DNA from: CAIWHR01 sp963811685
Lineage (GTDB): Bacteria > Pseudomonadota > Gammaproteobacteria > Burkholderiales > Casimicrobiaceae
DNA: 64,000 nt
Direction of reading: 5' to 3'
Assembly: GCA_963811685.1 (NCBI GenBank)
Contig: CAWESK010000020.1
Span: 54,439-118,438 of the forward strand
Positions 32,043 to 41,509 of the stretch are shown piece after piece. The notes beneath the pieces were generated by a model. That model saw only the letters and a program-made list of their open reading frames with translations, was not told the DNA's origin and did no database searches. The translations under genes and the position numbers were made by a program. Within the stretch, counting starts at the first letter, position 1. Every line of letters starts with the position of its first letter.

Positions 32043-32617
32043 TAGATCTTGCGCACGAGCCCGACCATCACCCCGAAGATCTCGAGGTCGCCCTCGGGGC
32101 GGATGACCGGATACGCCTTGTTCTCGGGCTTGAGGATGAACGTGCCGCGCTCGAGGTCGAGGGTTTTCAGCGTGAACTGGCCGTCGACGATCGCGACGAC
32201 GACGTCGCCGCGCTTCGCGGCCGCCGTCTTCTCGACCACGACGAGATCGCCGTCGAGGATGCCGGCATCCATCATCGAATCGCCCTTGACGCGGATCAGC
32301 ACCGTCTGCGACGGACGTTCGATCAGGTAGTCGTCGATCGTCAGCGCGTCGCCGGGCGCGTCCTCCACCGGATTGGGCATGCCGGCGTGAACCGGGGACT
32401 CGGCGAGCGGCCGCGCGAAAAAGCGCCGCGTGGGCGCGAGCCGCTTGTCGGGCGTGGAATCGATATACCCGGCGAGCTTGAGCCGTGCCACCATCGCGGC
32501 CACCGACGACTTGGACTTGAGCCCAAGCAGCTGGCCGATCGACGCATACGACGGCAGCGCCCGATGCTGCGCGTAGTAGTCCTGCAGAAGCGTCAGGTAG
32601 GAACGATCGTTCGACAT
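32042..32617 (-). CDS. lexA: LexA-family SOS repressor/autoprotease
   Basis: A 191-residue protein. Residues 1-65 are a LexA-type winged helix (YYAQHRALPSYASIGQLLGL, then KSSVAAMVARLKLAGYI). The cleavage site is Ala-Gly in SPVHAGMPNP at about residue 78. The S24 peptidase domain has the catalytic Ser in VKGDSMMDAGI and the Lys in GQFTLKTLDLE. All residues needed for RecA-stimulated self-cleavage are present. I chose the ATG at 32617 because it sits directly after a strong promoter with an operator in its spacer. It is divergent from a DnaQ/GIY-YIG gene, probably its regulatory target. Confidence 0.9.
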   Translation of the reverse strand: MSNDRSYLTLLQDYYAQHRALPSYASIGQLLGLKSKSSVAAMVARLKLAGYIDSTPDKRLAPTRRFFARPLAESPVHAGMPNPVEDAPGDALTIDDYLIERPSQTVLIRVKGDSMMDAGILDGDLVVVEKTAAAKRGDVVVAIVDGQFTLKTLDLERGTFILKPENKAYPVIRPEGDLEIFGVMVGLVRKI

Positions 32618-32623
32618 GGTGCT

Positions 32624-32652
32624 ACGATAGCGAACGAACGTTCGGAGGTCAA
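32624..32652 (-). promoter_or_regulatory. lexA promoter with SOS-type operator CGAAC-N4-GTTCG
   Basis: On the minus strand TTGACC (-35, 32652-32647) and TATCGT (-10, 32629-32624) are separated by exactly 17 bases. The spacer contains the palindrome CGAACGTTCGTTCG (plus-strand 32631-32644, CGAAC-GAAC-GTTCG). Bound repressor would block RNA polymerase. Only 6 bases separate the -10 box from the ATG, so the message should be leaderless or nearly so. Confidence 0.75.
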
Positions 32653-32679
32653 CCCCCAATTTGCCCCCTCCCGCCGACC

Positions 32680-34087
32680 ATGAAGCTGTTTGCGCCCGCC
32701 CTCGCCTTCGTCGACCTCGAAACCACGGGGACGGCGGCCGTGGGCGACGCGATCACCGAAATCGGCATCGTCCGGGTCGACGCCGACCCGGCGGGCGGTG
32801 CGCCGGCCATCTCGGAGTGGTCGACCCTTGTTAACCCCGGCGTTCCGATCCCGCCCGCCATCCAGGCCCTCACCGGAATCACCGATGCGATGGTGCGCGA
32901 TGCGCCGGCGTTTGCTGCGGTCGCGGGGGAAATCGCCGCGCGCACCGCCGACGCGCTGTTCGTCGCGCACAACGCGCGCTTCGACTACGGCTTTCTGAAG
33001 CACGCGTTCGCCCGCCTCGATCGCCGCTTCACCGCGCGCGTGCTGTGCACGGTCAAGCTATCGCGCCGGCTGTTTCCCGAAGCCGAGCGGCATACGCTCG
33101 ACAGCGTCATCGAGCGCCACCGGCTGCCGGTGGACGGCCGCCATCGCGCGCTCGGCGATGCGCGCGTGCTGTGGGCGTTCGTCCAGGCGCTTTACCGCGA
33201 TTTCGACCCGGCGACGATCGCCGACGCCGCCCGGCGCGTGCTTCGGATCCCGAGCCTGCCGCCGCAGCTCGGCGTCGATGCGCTCGACGGGCTGCCCGAG
33301 GCGCCCGGCGTCTACCTGTTCTACGGAATGAACGCGTTGCCGCTTTACATCGGCAAGAGCCGCAACCTGCGCGAGCGCGTCGGCGCGCATTTTTCATCCG
33401 ACTACCGGTCGGCGACGGACTTGCGCCTATCCGCCGAAATTCGCCGCATCGAATTCGAGGAGACGGCCGGCGAGATCGGCGCGCTGCTGCGCGAGTCCGC
33501 GCTGGTGAAGTCGATGCTGCCTGCGCACAACCACGCGCTGCGGCGCAAGGCCGAGGCGGGCGTGCTCGAATTGCCCGGACAAGCCGGGGCCGCCGCGCTT
33601 CCACCCCGCCGCCGCCGTCGAACCGGGACCGCTCGCCGGCCGTTACGGACCGTTCACCTCGAAACGCGCGGCGCGGGAGACGTTGCGCCATCTCGCCCGC
33701 GATCACGCGCTGTGCTGGAGCGCGCTCGGCCTCGAGCGGCGAACCGGACCGTGCTTCGCGCGCCAGGTGCGCCGTTGCGCCGGCGCGTGCGTCGGCACGG
33801 AATCGGCGGAAGCGCATCACGAACGGTTGCGCGCGGCGCTCGCGCCGTACGCGGTGCCGCCGTGGCCTTTCGCCGGCCTCGCCGGCATCCGCGAGCGCGC
33901 GCTCCTGGGCGCGCGCACCGACGTCCATGTGCTCCGCGACTGGTGCTGGCTCGGCACCGCGCGCGACGACGGAGAGTTGACGCGGCTCCTCGAAGCGCCG
34001 CCGCGGCCGGTCTTCGACGCCGACATCGCGAAACTCCTGATTCGCGCGTTCGCGCGCGGACGCCACGACCTGCTTCGATTGTCTTAG
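32680..34087 (+). CDS. DnaQ-like 3'-5' exonuclease fused to GIY-YIG (Cho/UvrC-like) nuclease (frameshift)
   Basis: Residues of about 1-170 form a DEDDh exonuclease: FVDLETTG (ExoI), VAHNARFDYGFL (ExoII), and HRALGDARV (ExoIII). Residues of about 205-290 form a GIY-YIG domain: GVYLFYGMNALPLYIGKSRN. A shift near 33580 is needed to continue through GRYGPFTSKRAARETLRHLA to the TAG at 34085-34087. Joined length is about 469 residues. E. coli Cho, a SOS-induced GIY-YIG nuclease, makes the 3' incision in nucleotide excision repair. The operator shared with lexA suggests damage-inducible expression here too. Confidence 0.85.
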
Positions 34088-34353
34088 GACCTGTTCACAC
34101 TATGGACGCAAACGCGAACGGGTGGCCGGGGCCGCCAATCAAGGCGGACGAGGAAGCGAAGACCGGGCGTCTCCGCAACGAGGACAACGCAGAGTGGCGG
34201 CCCAGGCCGCCCGTTCCCTTCGGGTTGCTGCCGAAAACGCCCATCGCTTTGTTGCAAAGTCTCGCCGGACATCTCGTCCGCCTTCGCCTTCGCGCCTCGC
34301 GCTGGGCGTTTTTGGCCCTGCAACGCGTCTGTGTCCATAGTGTGAACAGGCCC
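34087..34353. mobile_element. MITE-like 267-bp element with 30-bp terminal inverted repeats
   Basis: The left end (34087-34116) begins GGACCTGTTCACACTATGGA. The right end (34324-34353), read inverted, begins GGGCCTGTTCACACTATGGA. Over 30 bases 27 match. The interior has no transposase and no believable gene. The element begins in the last base of the preceding stop codon and ends 4 bases before the stop codon of the convergent peptidase. No clear target duplication is seen. Confidence 0.7.
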
Positions 34354-34357
34354 TGAT

Positions 34358-35785
34358 TCAGTCGCGCCGCGCTGCGTGCGCTGCGATCACATCCGCGACG
34401 CACGCGGTGAGCTTCTTCGCATAAGGAACGTGCAGGAATTCGTTCGGTCCGTGCGCGTTCGAGTGCGGGCCCAGCACGCCGGTGATGAGGAACTGCGCAG
34501 CCGGGAAATGCTTGCCCAGCATCGCCATGAACGGGATCGTGCCGCCCTCGCCCATCGCCGCGGCCGGCTGCCCGTAATGTGCCTGCGACGCCGCCTCGAG
34601 CGCTGCCACGAGCCAGGGCGCGGTCGCCGGCGCATTCCAGCCGCTGGCGCCCTGATCGGGCTCGAAGCGCACGCTCGCGCCGTGCGGCGGATCCGCTTCG
34701 AGCAAATGCTTCAGCGCCTTGGTCGCGCGTTCGCCGTCGAGCGTGGGCGGGATCCGCAGCGAGAGCTTGAGCGACGTGCGTGGACGCAGCACATTGCCGG
34801 CGTTCGCGATCGACGGCAGGCCATCGGCTCCCACCACCGAAAGCGCCGGACGCCACGTGCGATTGAGCAGCGCCTCCGCGCGCCCCGCGACCATCGGCTT
34901 CGTGGCGCCGGCGAACGGATACTTGCCGATCACGAGCTCGCCCATGATGTCGGCTGCCGCGCGCGCCTGCGCCGTGCGCTCATCGGGAATCGACGCATGG
35001 AATTCCTGCGGGAGCACGCGGCCGGTTCCCGAATCCTCGAGCCGGTCGAGCAGGTGGCGCGCGATCCGGAACGACGACGGCACGATGCCGCTCGCATCGC
35101 CCGAATGCACGCCTTCGGTCAGCACGTCGACGGTCAGCGTGCCGGCGGCGATACCCCGCAGCGAAGTGGTGGCCCACAGCCGCTCGTAGTCGCCGCAGCC
35201 GGAGTCGAGGCCGACGACGAAATCGACGCGCCCCAATCGCGGCGCGAGGTGATCGAGATACGCCGGCAGATCGTAGCTGCCCGATTCCTCGCACGTTTCG
35301 ATCATGCCGGCGCAACGCGCGTGAGGAATGCCTTGCGCCTGCAGCGCGCCGATCGCCGCGAGCGAGGCGAAGACCGCATAGCCGTCGTCGGCGCTGCCGC
35401 GACCGTACAGCTTGCCTTCATCGAAGCGCGGAAGCCACGGCCCGAAACCGTCGAGCCAGCCCGTCATCTCGGGCTGCTTGTCGAGATGTCCGTAGAGCAG
35501 CACCGTCGCATCGCGTGCGGCCTTCTTCGCGGTGGCCGGCACGTTGAAATAGAGGAGCGGCGTACGTCCCTTGAGACGGACGACCTCGACCTCGAGCCCG
35601 CGCACCGGCTGCTTGCGCACCCAGGCTTCCGCCAGCGCAACGACGCGATCGATATGACCGTTCTTCTTCCACTCGGGATCGAAGTGCGGCGACTTCGCGG
35701 GAATGCGGACGTAATCGGTGAGCTGCGGGACGATCTCGTCGTCCCATTGGCGGGCGATGGCGGTGGCAAGCGCAGCGGCGGTCAT
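34358..35785 (-). CDS. M20-family metallopeptidase (dipeptidase-like)
   Basis: An intact 475-residue zinc peptidase. Metal and catalytic residues are visible: His and Asp in LLYGHLDKQPE, the bridging Asp in GRGSADDGYA, the Glu pair in IETCEESGSYDLP, and the terminal His in GPHSNAHGPNEFLH. A dimerisation domain starts near LTVDVLTEGVHSGDASG. It is related to CNDP/DapE-like dipeptidases; the substrate is unknown. No signal peptide is seen. Confidence 0.9.
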   Translation of the reverse strand: MTAAALATAIARQWDDEIVPQLTDYVRIPAKSPHFDPEWKKNGHIDRVVALAEAWVRKQPVRGLEVEVVRLKGRTPLLYFNVPATAKKAARDATVLLYGHLDKQPEMTGWLDGFGPWLPRFDEGKLYGRGSADDGYAVFASLAAIGALQAQGIPHARCAGMIETCEESGSYDLPAYLDHLAPRLGRVDFVVGLDSGCGDYERLWATTSLRGIAAGTLTVDVLTEGVHSGDASGIVPSSFRIARHLLDRLEDSGTGRVLPQEFHASIPDERTAQARAAADIMGELVIGKYPFAGATKPMVAGRAEALLNRTWRPALSVVGADGLPSIANAGNVLRPRTSLKLSLRIPPTLDGERATKALKHLLEADPPHGASVRFEPDQGASGWNAPATAPWLVAALEAASQAHYGQPAAAMGEGGTIPFMAMLGKHFPAAQFLITGVLGPHSNAHGPNEFLHVPYAKKLTACVADVIAAHAARRD

Positions 35786-35947
35786 GAAGGCGTCATCCGT
35801 TGACGTGGGAGCGAATCGAATGGGTGCGGAGCCGGCAGTTTAACGCCGACGCATAGCATTCGTTTTCCGGACGCGCTGCCGTACCCCTTTTTCCCACCAC
35901 GCCGGACGAACCTTCGTCCACCGCATCTGTTGCGCCGCGGCGGCCGG

Positions 35948-35972
35948 ACGCCCGCGAATCGATCGCGGGCGT
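35948..35972. terminator. GC-rich stem-loop after the cyclase gene
   Basis: A perfect 9-bp stem, ACGCCCGCG/CGCGGGCGT, with a 7-base loop lies 3 bases after the cyclase stop codon. The T-run is on the plus strand (TTTTCATTT), so for the minus-strand operon it is a hairpin without a U-tract. Confidence 0.5.
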
Positions 35973-35974
35973 TT

Positions 35975-37121
35975 TCATTTCACCGGCTGTTCCGTTGCGC
36001 TCGCGGTCGCGCGCAGTCCTTTCAGGTTGAACGCGGGCACCGGCTGGGCGTACCCCTTGAGGGCCAGCGGCCCCACCGGCGCGACATCGGCGGCTTCGCC
36101 CAATCCGGCCCGCGTGCGACGGTCGATCAGGATCTGCCCGCCCGTCGCCTCGCCGCAGAGCCGGTCGGCGAGGTTGACCACGCTGCCGATCGCCGAATAG
36201 TCGCAGCGGCCCTCGAAGCCGAACGCGCCGAGGGTCGCGAACCCGAGTGCGATGCCGATGCCGAGGTCGAGATCGTGGCCAAGCGCCTGCCACTGCGCAC
36301 GCAGCGGCGCAAAGCGTGCCTGCATCGCCAGCGCCATCGCCGCAGCGCGCTTTCCCGGTTCTGGCACCGGAAACGGATCGTTGAAGAAGATCAGGATGCC
36401 GTCACCGGCGAAGCGATCGATCGTGCCGTCGTGCGCGTTCGCAATCGCTCCCATCGTCGCGTGATAGTCGCGCAGCACCGCTTCCACCTCCTCGGGCTCC
36501 GCATGATCGGTGAACGACGTGAAGCCGCGAAGATCGGCGAAGACATAGCAGATCTCGCGGCGGTGGAGCGCGAGAATCGAGCTCTCGCCGGCGGTGATGA
36601 TGGCCTCCGCAACTCTTGGCGAAAAGAACCGCTTCAGCTGCGAAAGACGCTGCATCTGCGTCACCTGATCGGCGACGCGTTCCTCCAGCTTCGCGTTCCA
36701 TTCCTTGAGCTCGTCGGCCTGCCTTTTCACCTCGTCCTGCAGCGCCTTCACGCGCAGCAGCGAGCGCACGCGCGCGAAGAGCTCGGGCTGGTTGATCGGC
36801 TTCGAGAGAAAATCGTCGGCGCCCGCCTCGATGCCCTTCAGCCGCTCGCCCTGCGGATCGAGCGACGTCACGAGGACCACGGGGAGCAGCGCGGTTGCCG
36901 GGTCCGCCCGGATGCGTCGACAGACGTCGTAGCCGGACAGGCCCGGCATCATCACGTCGAGCAGCACGAGGTCAGGGTGTTTCCGCGGCGAGCTTCGCGA
37001 GCCCCTCCTCGCCATTCGCCGCGGTCGCCACGGCGAACCCCTTCACCGTCAGCAGGTCGCCCAGCAGCTTGACGTTGGCGGGGGTGTCGTCGACGACAAG
37101 AATTTTCGCCGGCTCGCTCAT
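35975..37121 (-). CDS. Response regulator-class III adenylate/guanylate cyclase (frameshift)
   Basis: The N-terminal receiver domain starts MSEPAKILVVDDTPANVKLL at 37121. A shift near 36975 leads into HPDLVLLDVMMPGLSGYDVC, holding the phospho-acceptor Asp, and FLSKPINQPELFARVRSLLR with the conserved Lys. A coiled-coil linker follows. The cyclase domain begins VADLRGF-like (FADLRGFTSFTDH, metal Asp) and continues DRFAGDGILIFFND (second metal Asp) and YSAIGSVVNLADRLC. Joined length is about 381 residues. Its start overlaps the upstream regulator's stop (ATGA). It probably makes a cyclic nucleotide when the kinase encoded upstream phosphorylates it. Confidence 0.87.
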
Positions 37122-37492
37122 CCGCGCGCGCGCTCCAGGATGCGTTTCACCGTATCGAGAAACTCCTTGAGATCGAGCGGCTTGCCGAGGTAGGCATCGA
37201 AGCCCGCCTCGGTAATGTGCTTGCGGTCCTGCTGCATTACCGACGCGGTGACGGCGATCACCGGAATGTCGGCCGTCGCCGGCTTCGCGCGGAGCTCCCG
37301 CAGCGCCTCGATGCCGTTCATGCCCGGAAGCTGGATGTCCATCAGCACGAGGTCCGGCTTGCGCGCGGCGGCCATCGCGAGGCCGTCCTCGGCGCTGCCC
37401 GCCTCCATCGTCTCGTAGCCTTTCACCTGCAGCACGTCGCGGACGAGCTTCATGTTCTTCTCGTTGTCTTCGATGATGAGGACGAGGCTCAT
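37118..37492 (-). CDS. Single-domain CheY-like response regulator
   Basis: A 124-residue receiver domain with nothing fused. Acidic pocket IIEDNEKN, phospho-acceptor in LVLMDIQLPGMNG, Thr in VIAVTASVMQ and Lys in YLGKPLDLKEF are all present. It overlaps the kinase stop and the cyclase start by ATGA junctions, so the three are translationally coupled. With no output domain it may relay phosphate or bind a target protein. Confidence 0.92.
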   Translation of the reverse strand: MSLVLIIEDNEKNMKLVRDVLQVKGYETMEAGSAEDGLAMAAARKPDLVLMDIQLPGMNGIEALRELRAKPATADIPVIAVTASVMQQDRKHITEAGFDAYLGKPLDLKEFLDTVKRILERARG

Positions 37493-40400
37493 GACCTTGT
37501 GGGAATGGTGAAGGTGAATGTCGAGCCCTTGCCCGGCTCGCTTTCGACCCAGATCCGGCCGCCATGCAGCTCGACGAACTTTCTCGTCAGCGTGAGCCCG
37601 AGCCCGGTGCCTTCCTGCTTGTTCGTGTAATGGCGGCCGACCTGCCGGAATTCCTCGAACACCGCCTCGTGATCCTCGGGCGCGATGCCGATGCCGGTGT
37701 CGCGCACGGCGACCACCAGCGCGTCCGGCTCGCGGCGCGCAGTCACGACGATGCTGCCGCCGTCCGGCGTGAACTTGACGGCGTTGGTGAGCAGGTTGAC
37801 GAGGATCTGCTTCACCTTGCGCTCGTCGGCCACGACCTCGCCCAGCGCCGGGTCCACGTCCATCCGCAATGCGACATTGTGCCGCTGCGCGCGCTCGCGC
37901 ACCAGCGTCATCGCGTTCGTCAGCGCCGATGCGACGTCGAACGACGCGAGATCGAGCTCCATCCGTCCGGCCTCGACCTTGGACAGGTCGAGGATGTCGT
38001 TGATGAGCCCCAGCAGATGCTTGCCGGACGAATGGATGTCGTTGAGGTAATCGAGCTGCTTTGTCGTTGACGTCGCCGAAGAGCTTTTCCTGCAGCACCT
38101 CGGAAAAGCCGATGATCGCATTCAACGGCGTGCGCAGCTCGTGGGACATGTTCGCCAGGAACTCGGACTTGTGCTTGTTGGCGATTTCGAGCTGCCGGCT
38201 CTTGTCCTCGATTTCGTGGAACAGCCGCGCGTTCTGGATGGCGATCACGGCCTGGTCCGCGAAGGTCTTGAGCAGGGAGACCTCCTTTTCCGAGAAAGGC
38301 CCGACATAATCGCGTCCGACGACGATCGCGCCGATGCCCGTCCCTTCCCAGATCATCGGAGCGAAGAGCAAAGCCTTCGAGCCGTCGGCAGCGGCACTGA
38401 GGCGGGCCATTGGAGGCGCGTCAGCGTCGTTCGCGATATCGGGATAGTGCAGCACGGCACGACGGGCGATCGCCCTCTTGGTGCCGCTTTCGCCCTCGCT
38501 CTGATGGGCGTCGATAAACTGCTCGAGCTTATCCCGGTTCTGACCATGGTAGGCCGCCACATGGATTCGACCGTCGTCGCCGACGAGGTTGATCGAGATG
38601 ACCTTCCCCGCGAACAACCGTTCCGCGCTCGACAGGATTTTCTCGAAGACCGGTGCCGTGTCTGCAATCGAGCTGCTGATGGCGGCGAGCACTTCGCCGG
38701 ATGCCTGCTGCTGCTCCAACGCCTCTTTCGTCTCGTTGAACAGGCGCGCATTCTGGATCGCGATCACCGCCTGGTCGGCGAAGGTTCGCAACAAGGCGAT
38801 GTCCTTGTCTGAAAATGGGCCGGCGAAATCCCGCGCAACCCAGATCGCGCCGATCCCTCTGCCCTCCCACATCATCGGCGCGCCGATGGCCGCCTTGATG
38901 CCGAACACGCCGAACGCGCGACGACCCGTCTCCGGAACTTCCTCCATGCTGGCGTAATGGACGACACCGCGGGTTGCGATCGCAGTGCCGGTAGCGCTCG
39001 TCGTGTCGATCGTGTGCGGATAGACGCGCTTCACCTCGTCGAGACGCGGACCGTGGTAGGCGCCGAGATGGACGAGGCCGTCCTCGCCGATCAAGTCGAT
39101 CACCGCCACCCTGCCGGCGAACAGCCGCTCGCAGCTCGTGAGGATCGTTTCGAAAACGGGAGACGTATCCGCGATCGAGTTGGATATCGCCGCCAGCACT
39201 TCGCCGGACGCGCGCTGCTGGTCGAGCGCCTCCTTCGTCTCGTTGAAGAGCCGCACGTTTTCGAGAGCGATCGCCGCCTGGTCGCCGAACGTTCGAAGCA
39301 ACGCGACTTCGCGCTCCGAGAAGGGACGCACATCGTGCCGCCGCAACAGGATCGTCCCGAATGGCTGTCCTTCGCGAAAGAGCGGCATCACGACCACCGC
39401 GCGGTGGCCGTGCCGTTTGGCGATCTCGTGACTGAGCGGATAGTCGGCTTCCGCCGCGAGGAGATCGGGCAGTTGTATCGTCTTGCGCTCGAGAATCGCG
39501 CGCCCGGCCAGCGATTCCCTGTTGATCGGCAGCGCATCGACGTGGTTGACCTGTTCCGGCGAGGGTCCTTGCGAGGCGAGGTGCCGAAGCACGTTTCCTT
39601 CGATCAGATAAACGGACGCCGAGGAGGCATCGCAAAGGCGTGCGGCGCGCTCGGCAATCGCTTCGAGCACCGGTTGCACGTCGGTCGGTGAGCTCGAGAT
39701 GACGCGCAGGATTTCCGCAATGGCCGTCTGCCGCTCGAGGCCCTCCTTCGTTTCGTTGAAAAGCCGCACATTCTCGATTGCGATTGCCGCCTGATCGGCA
39801 AACGTCCTTACCAGCGAGATCTGCTTTTCGGTAAAAGCGCGCGCTTCCGTTCGCCAGAGCGCGATCGCGCCAATCGCGCGGTCCTCGCGCATCAGCGGGA
39901 CGGCCAGGATGGCCCGGAATCCGAATCGCCGCTGCGGTTCCCTTGCGTCGGGGTATTCGCTGTCGAGCAGTGGAACGACATCGGCGTGGTGGACGGTTAC
40001 GCGATCGACGATCGCGCGGCCGGCCACCAGCCTGCGATTCAGCGGAAAAGTGTCATTCTCATCGGGGATCCTCATCGTGCCGACGCCAGCGGCAAACCGC
40101 AGCATGTCGCCGTCGGCCAAAAAGATCCCGCGACTCGCGCCGCCTCGCAAAGGTTCAGCGCGCGTTCGGCGACGGCTTCTAGCATCGGTCGGACGTCGCC
40201 CGGCGAGCTCGAGATCACGCGCAGGATCTCGCTGATCGCCGTCTGCTGATCGAGCGAGTTCTTGAGCTCGCTCGTGCGCGCCTCGACCTTGTGCTCGAGG
40301 CCGGCGTAGGATTCGCGCAGCTGAGCCGTCATCCGGTTGAACTGATCGGCGAGGCCCTCCAGCTCATCGCCGGTCCGCACGATGATCTGCTGGTCGAGGT

Positions 40401-41466
40401 CGCCCGTGCCGATTCGCACGGCGCCCTCGTCCAGCGTCCGTATCGGGCGCACCATGCCACGCGCGAGCGCCAGTGCGCCCATCGCCGCGATCACCAGAGC
40501 GCCGAGCAGCAACAACCCGGTGCGAACGAGAGAGGCGTAGAGCTTCTCGTAGACCTCCGCGACAGGCTGTTCGACGAACACCGTCCACCCCAGAGGCTCG
40601 ACGCTGGCGTAGGACGTGAGGACCTCGGTTCCCGCAAAGTCACGCGACAGCATCGCCGGTGCATCGGCGTCGCCAGAGGCAGCTGCCGCCTTCACGTGCG
40701 GCAGATCCGCGAGGCTCGTCTTGCGAAGCACGAGGCCGATGTCCGGATCGGCGACGAGATAACCCTGCTTGTCGACGACGTAGGCCTTGCCTTTCTGCCC
40801 GATCTTGATGCGCGACACGACATCCCAGATGAATTTGAGGTTCACATCGGCGACCGTGACCGCTCCCCGTTCCCCGCCGGAGCGCAGCGCGATCGTCATG
40901 TAAGGCTCGGTCTCCTTGCGAAAATAGACGGGCCCGAACCACGGCTGTCCGCGCCTTGCATTCAGGAACGCGGGCTCCTTCGAGCGGTCGTCGTTGCTCG
41001 CAATGCGGTCCATGGCGAGCCGCGACACCGCGATCTGCTCGCGCCCGTCGGGATCGAGCTGGGCGATGTCGGTGATGTCCGGAACCTGCCGCAGCAGCTT
41101 GTTGAATTCGATGCGCCGCAACTCGACGTCGGACGCGTCGATCTGCGGCAGCGATGCATAGGCGAGCTGCTGCTGGATCCGTTCCACGTACTGCTGGATG
41201 CGCGTCGCCGCGGCGAGCGCCTTCTCGTGCTGGAGGGCGCCGATGGCCGCCTTGTTTTCCTGATACGAGAAATACACGCTGATGGCGCCCGACGCGAGCA
41301 CGGCGCCCCCGACGAGAACGAGGATCAGCAGCAGATACTTGCGAAAAAGCCGGCCGCGGAGCGAGCGGCGAGCGGTCTCCGGTGGTGAAACGGAGACGGA
41401 GGGCGATTGCACGTCAACGCCTTCGTGCGCGGACGGGCTCGCCGGCAAAGGAGGTCTGGCCGTCAT
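37489..41466 (-). CDS. Membrane sensor histidine kinase: dCACHE-HAMP-four GAF-HisKA-HATPase (frameshifts)
   Basis: About 1,325 residues from the ATG at 41466. A first membrane span (KYLLLILVLVGGAVLASGA) and a second near residue 320 enclose a periplasmic sensor. A HAMP region follows. Then come four GAF domains, each ending in a linker like LLRTFADQAVIAIQNARLF. The kinase has FLANMSHELRTPLNAIIGFS (phospho-His), ILVNLLTNAVKFT (N box), DTGIGI and GTGLGL. Frames shift near 40140 and near 38060. GAF domains three and four share a repeated ETKEALEQQQASGEVLAAIS linker, a sign of internal duplication. The signals sensed are unknown. Confidence 0.88.
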
Positions 41467-41509
41467 CCAGCGAGCCTCATTGCCGAAGCGAACCGAGGTG
41501 GGCGGCAGG

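Noticed and set aside
34090..34356. Short proteins encoded inside the 34.1-kb element
   Set aside because: Both strands are open only because of composition; the frames begin and end in the inverted repeats and show no motif.
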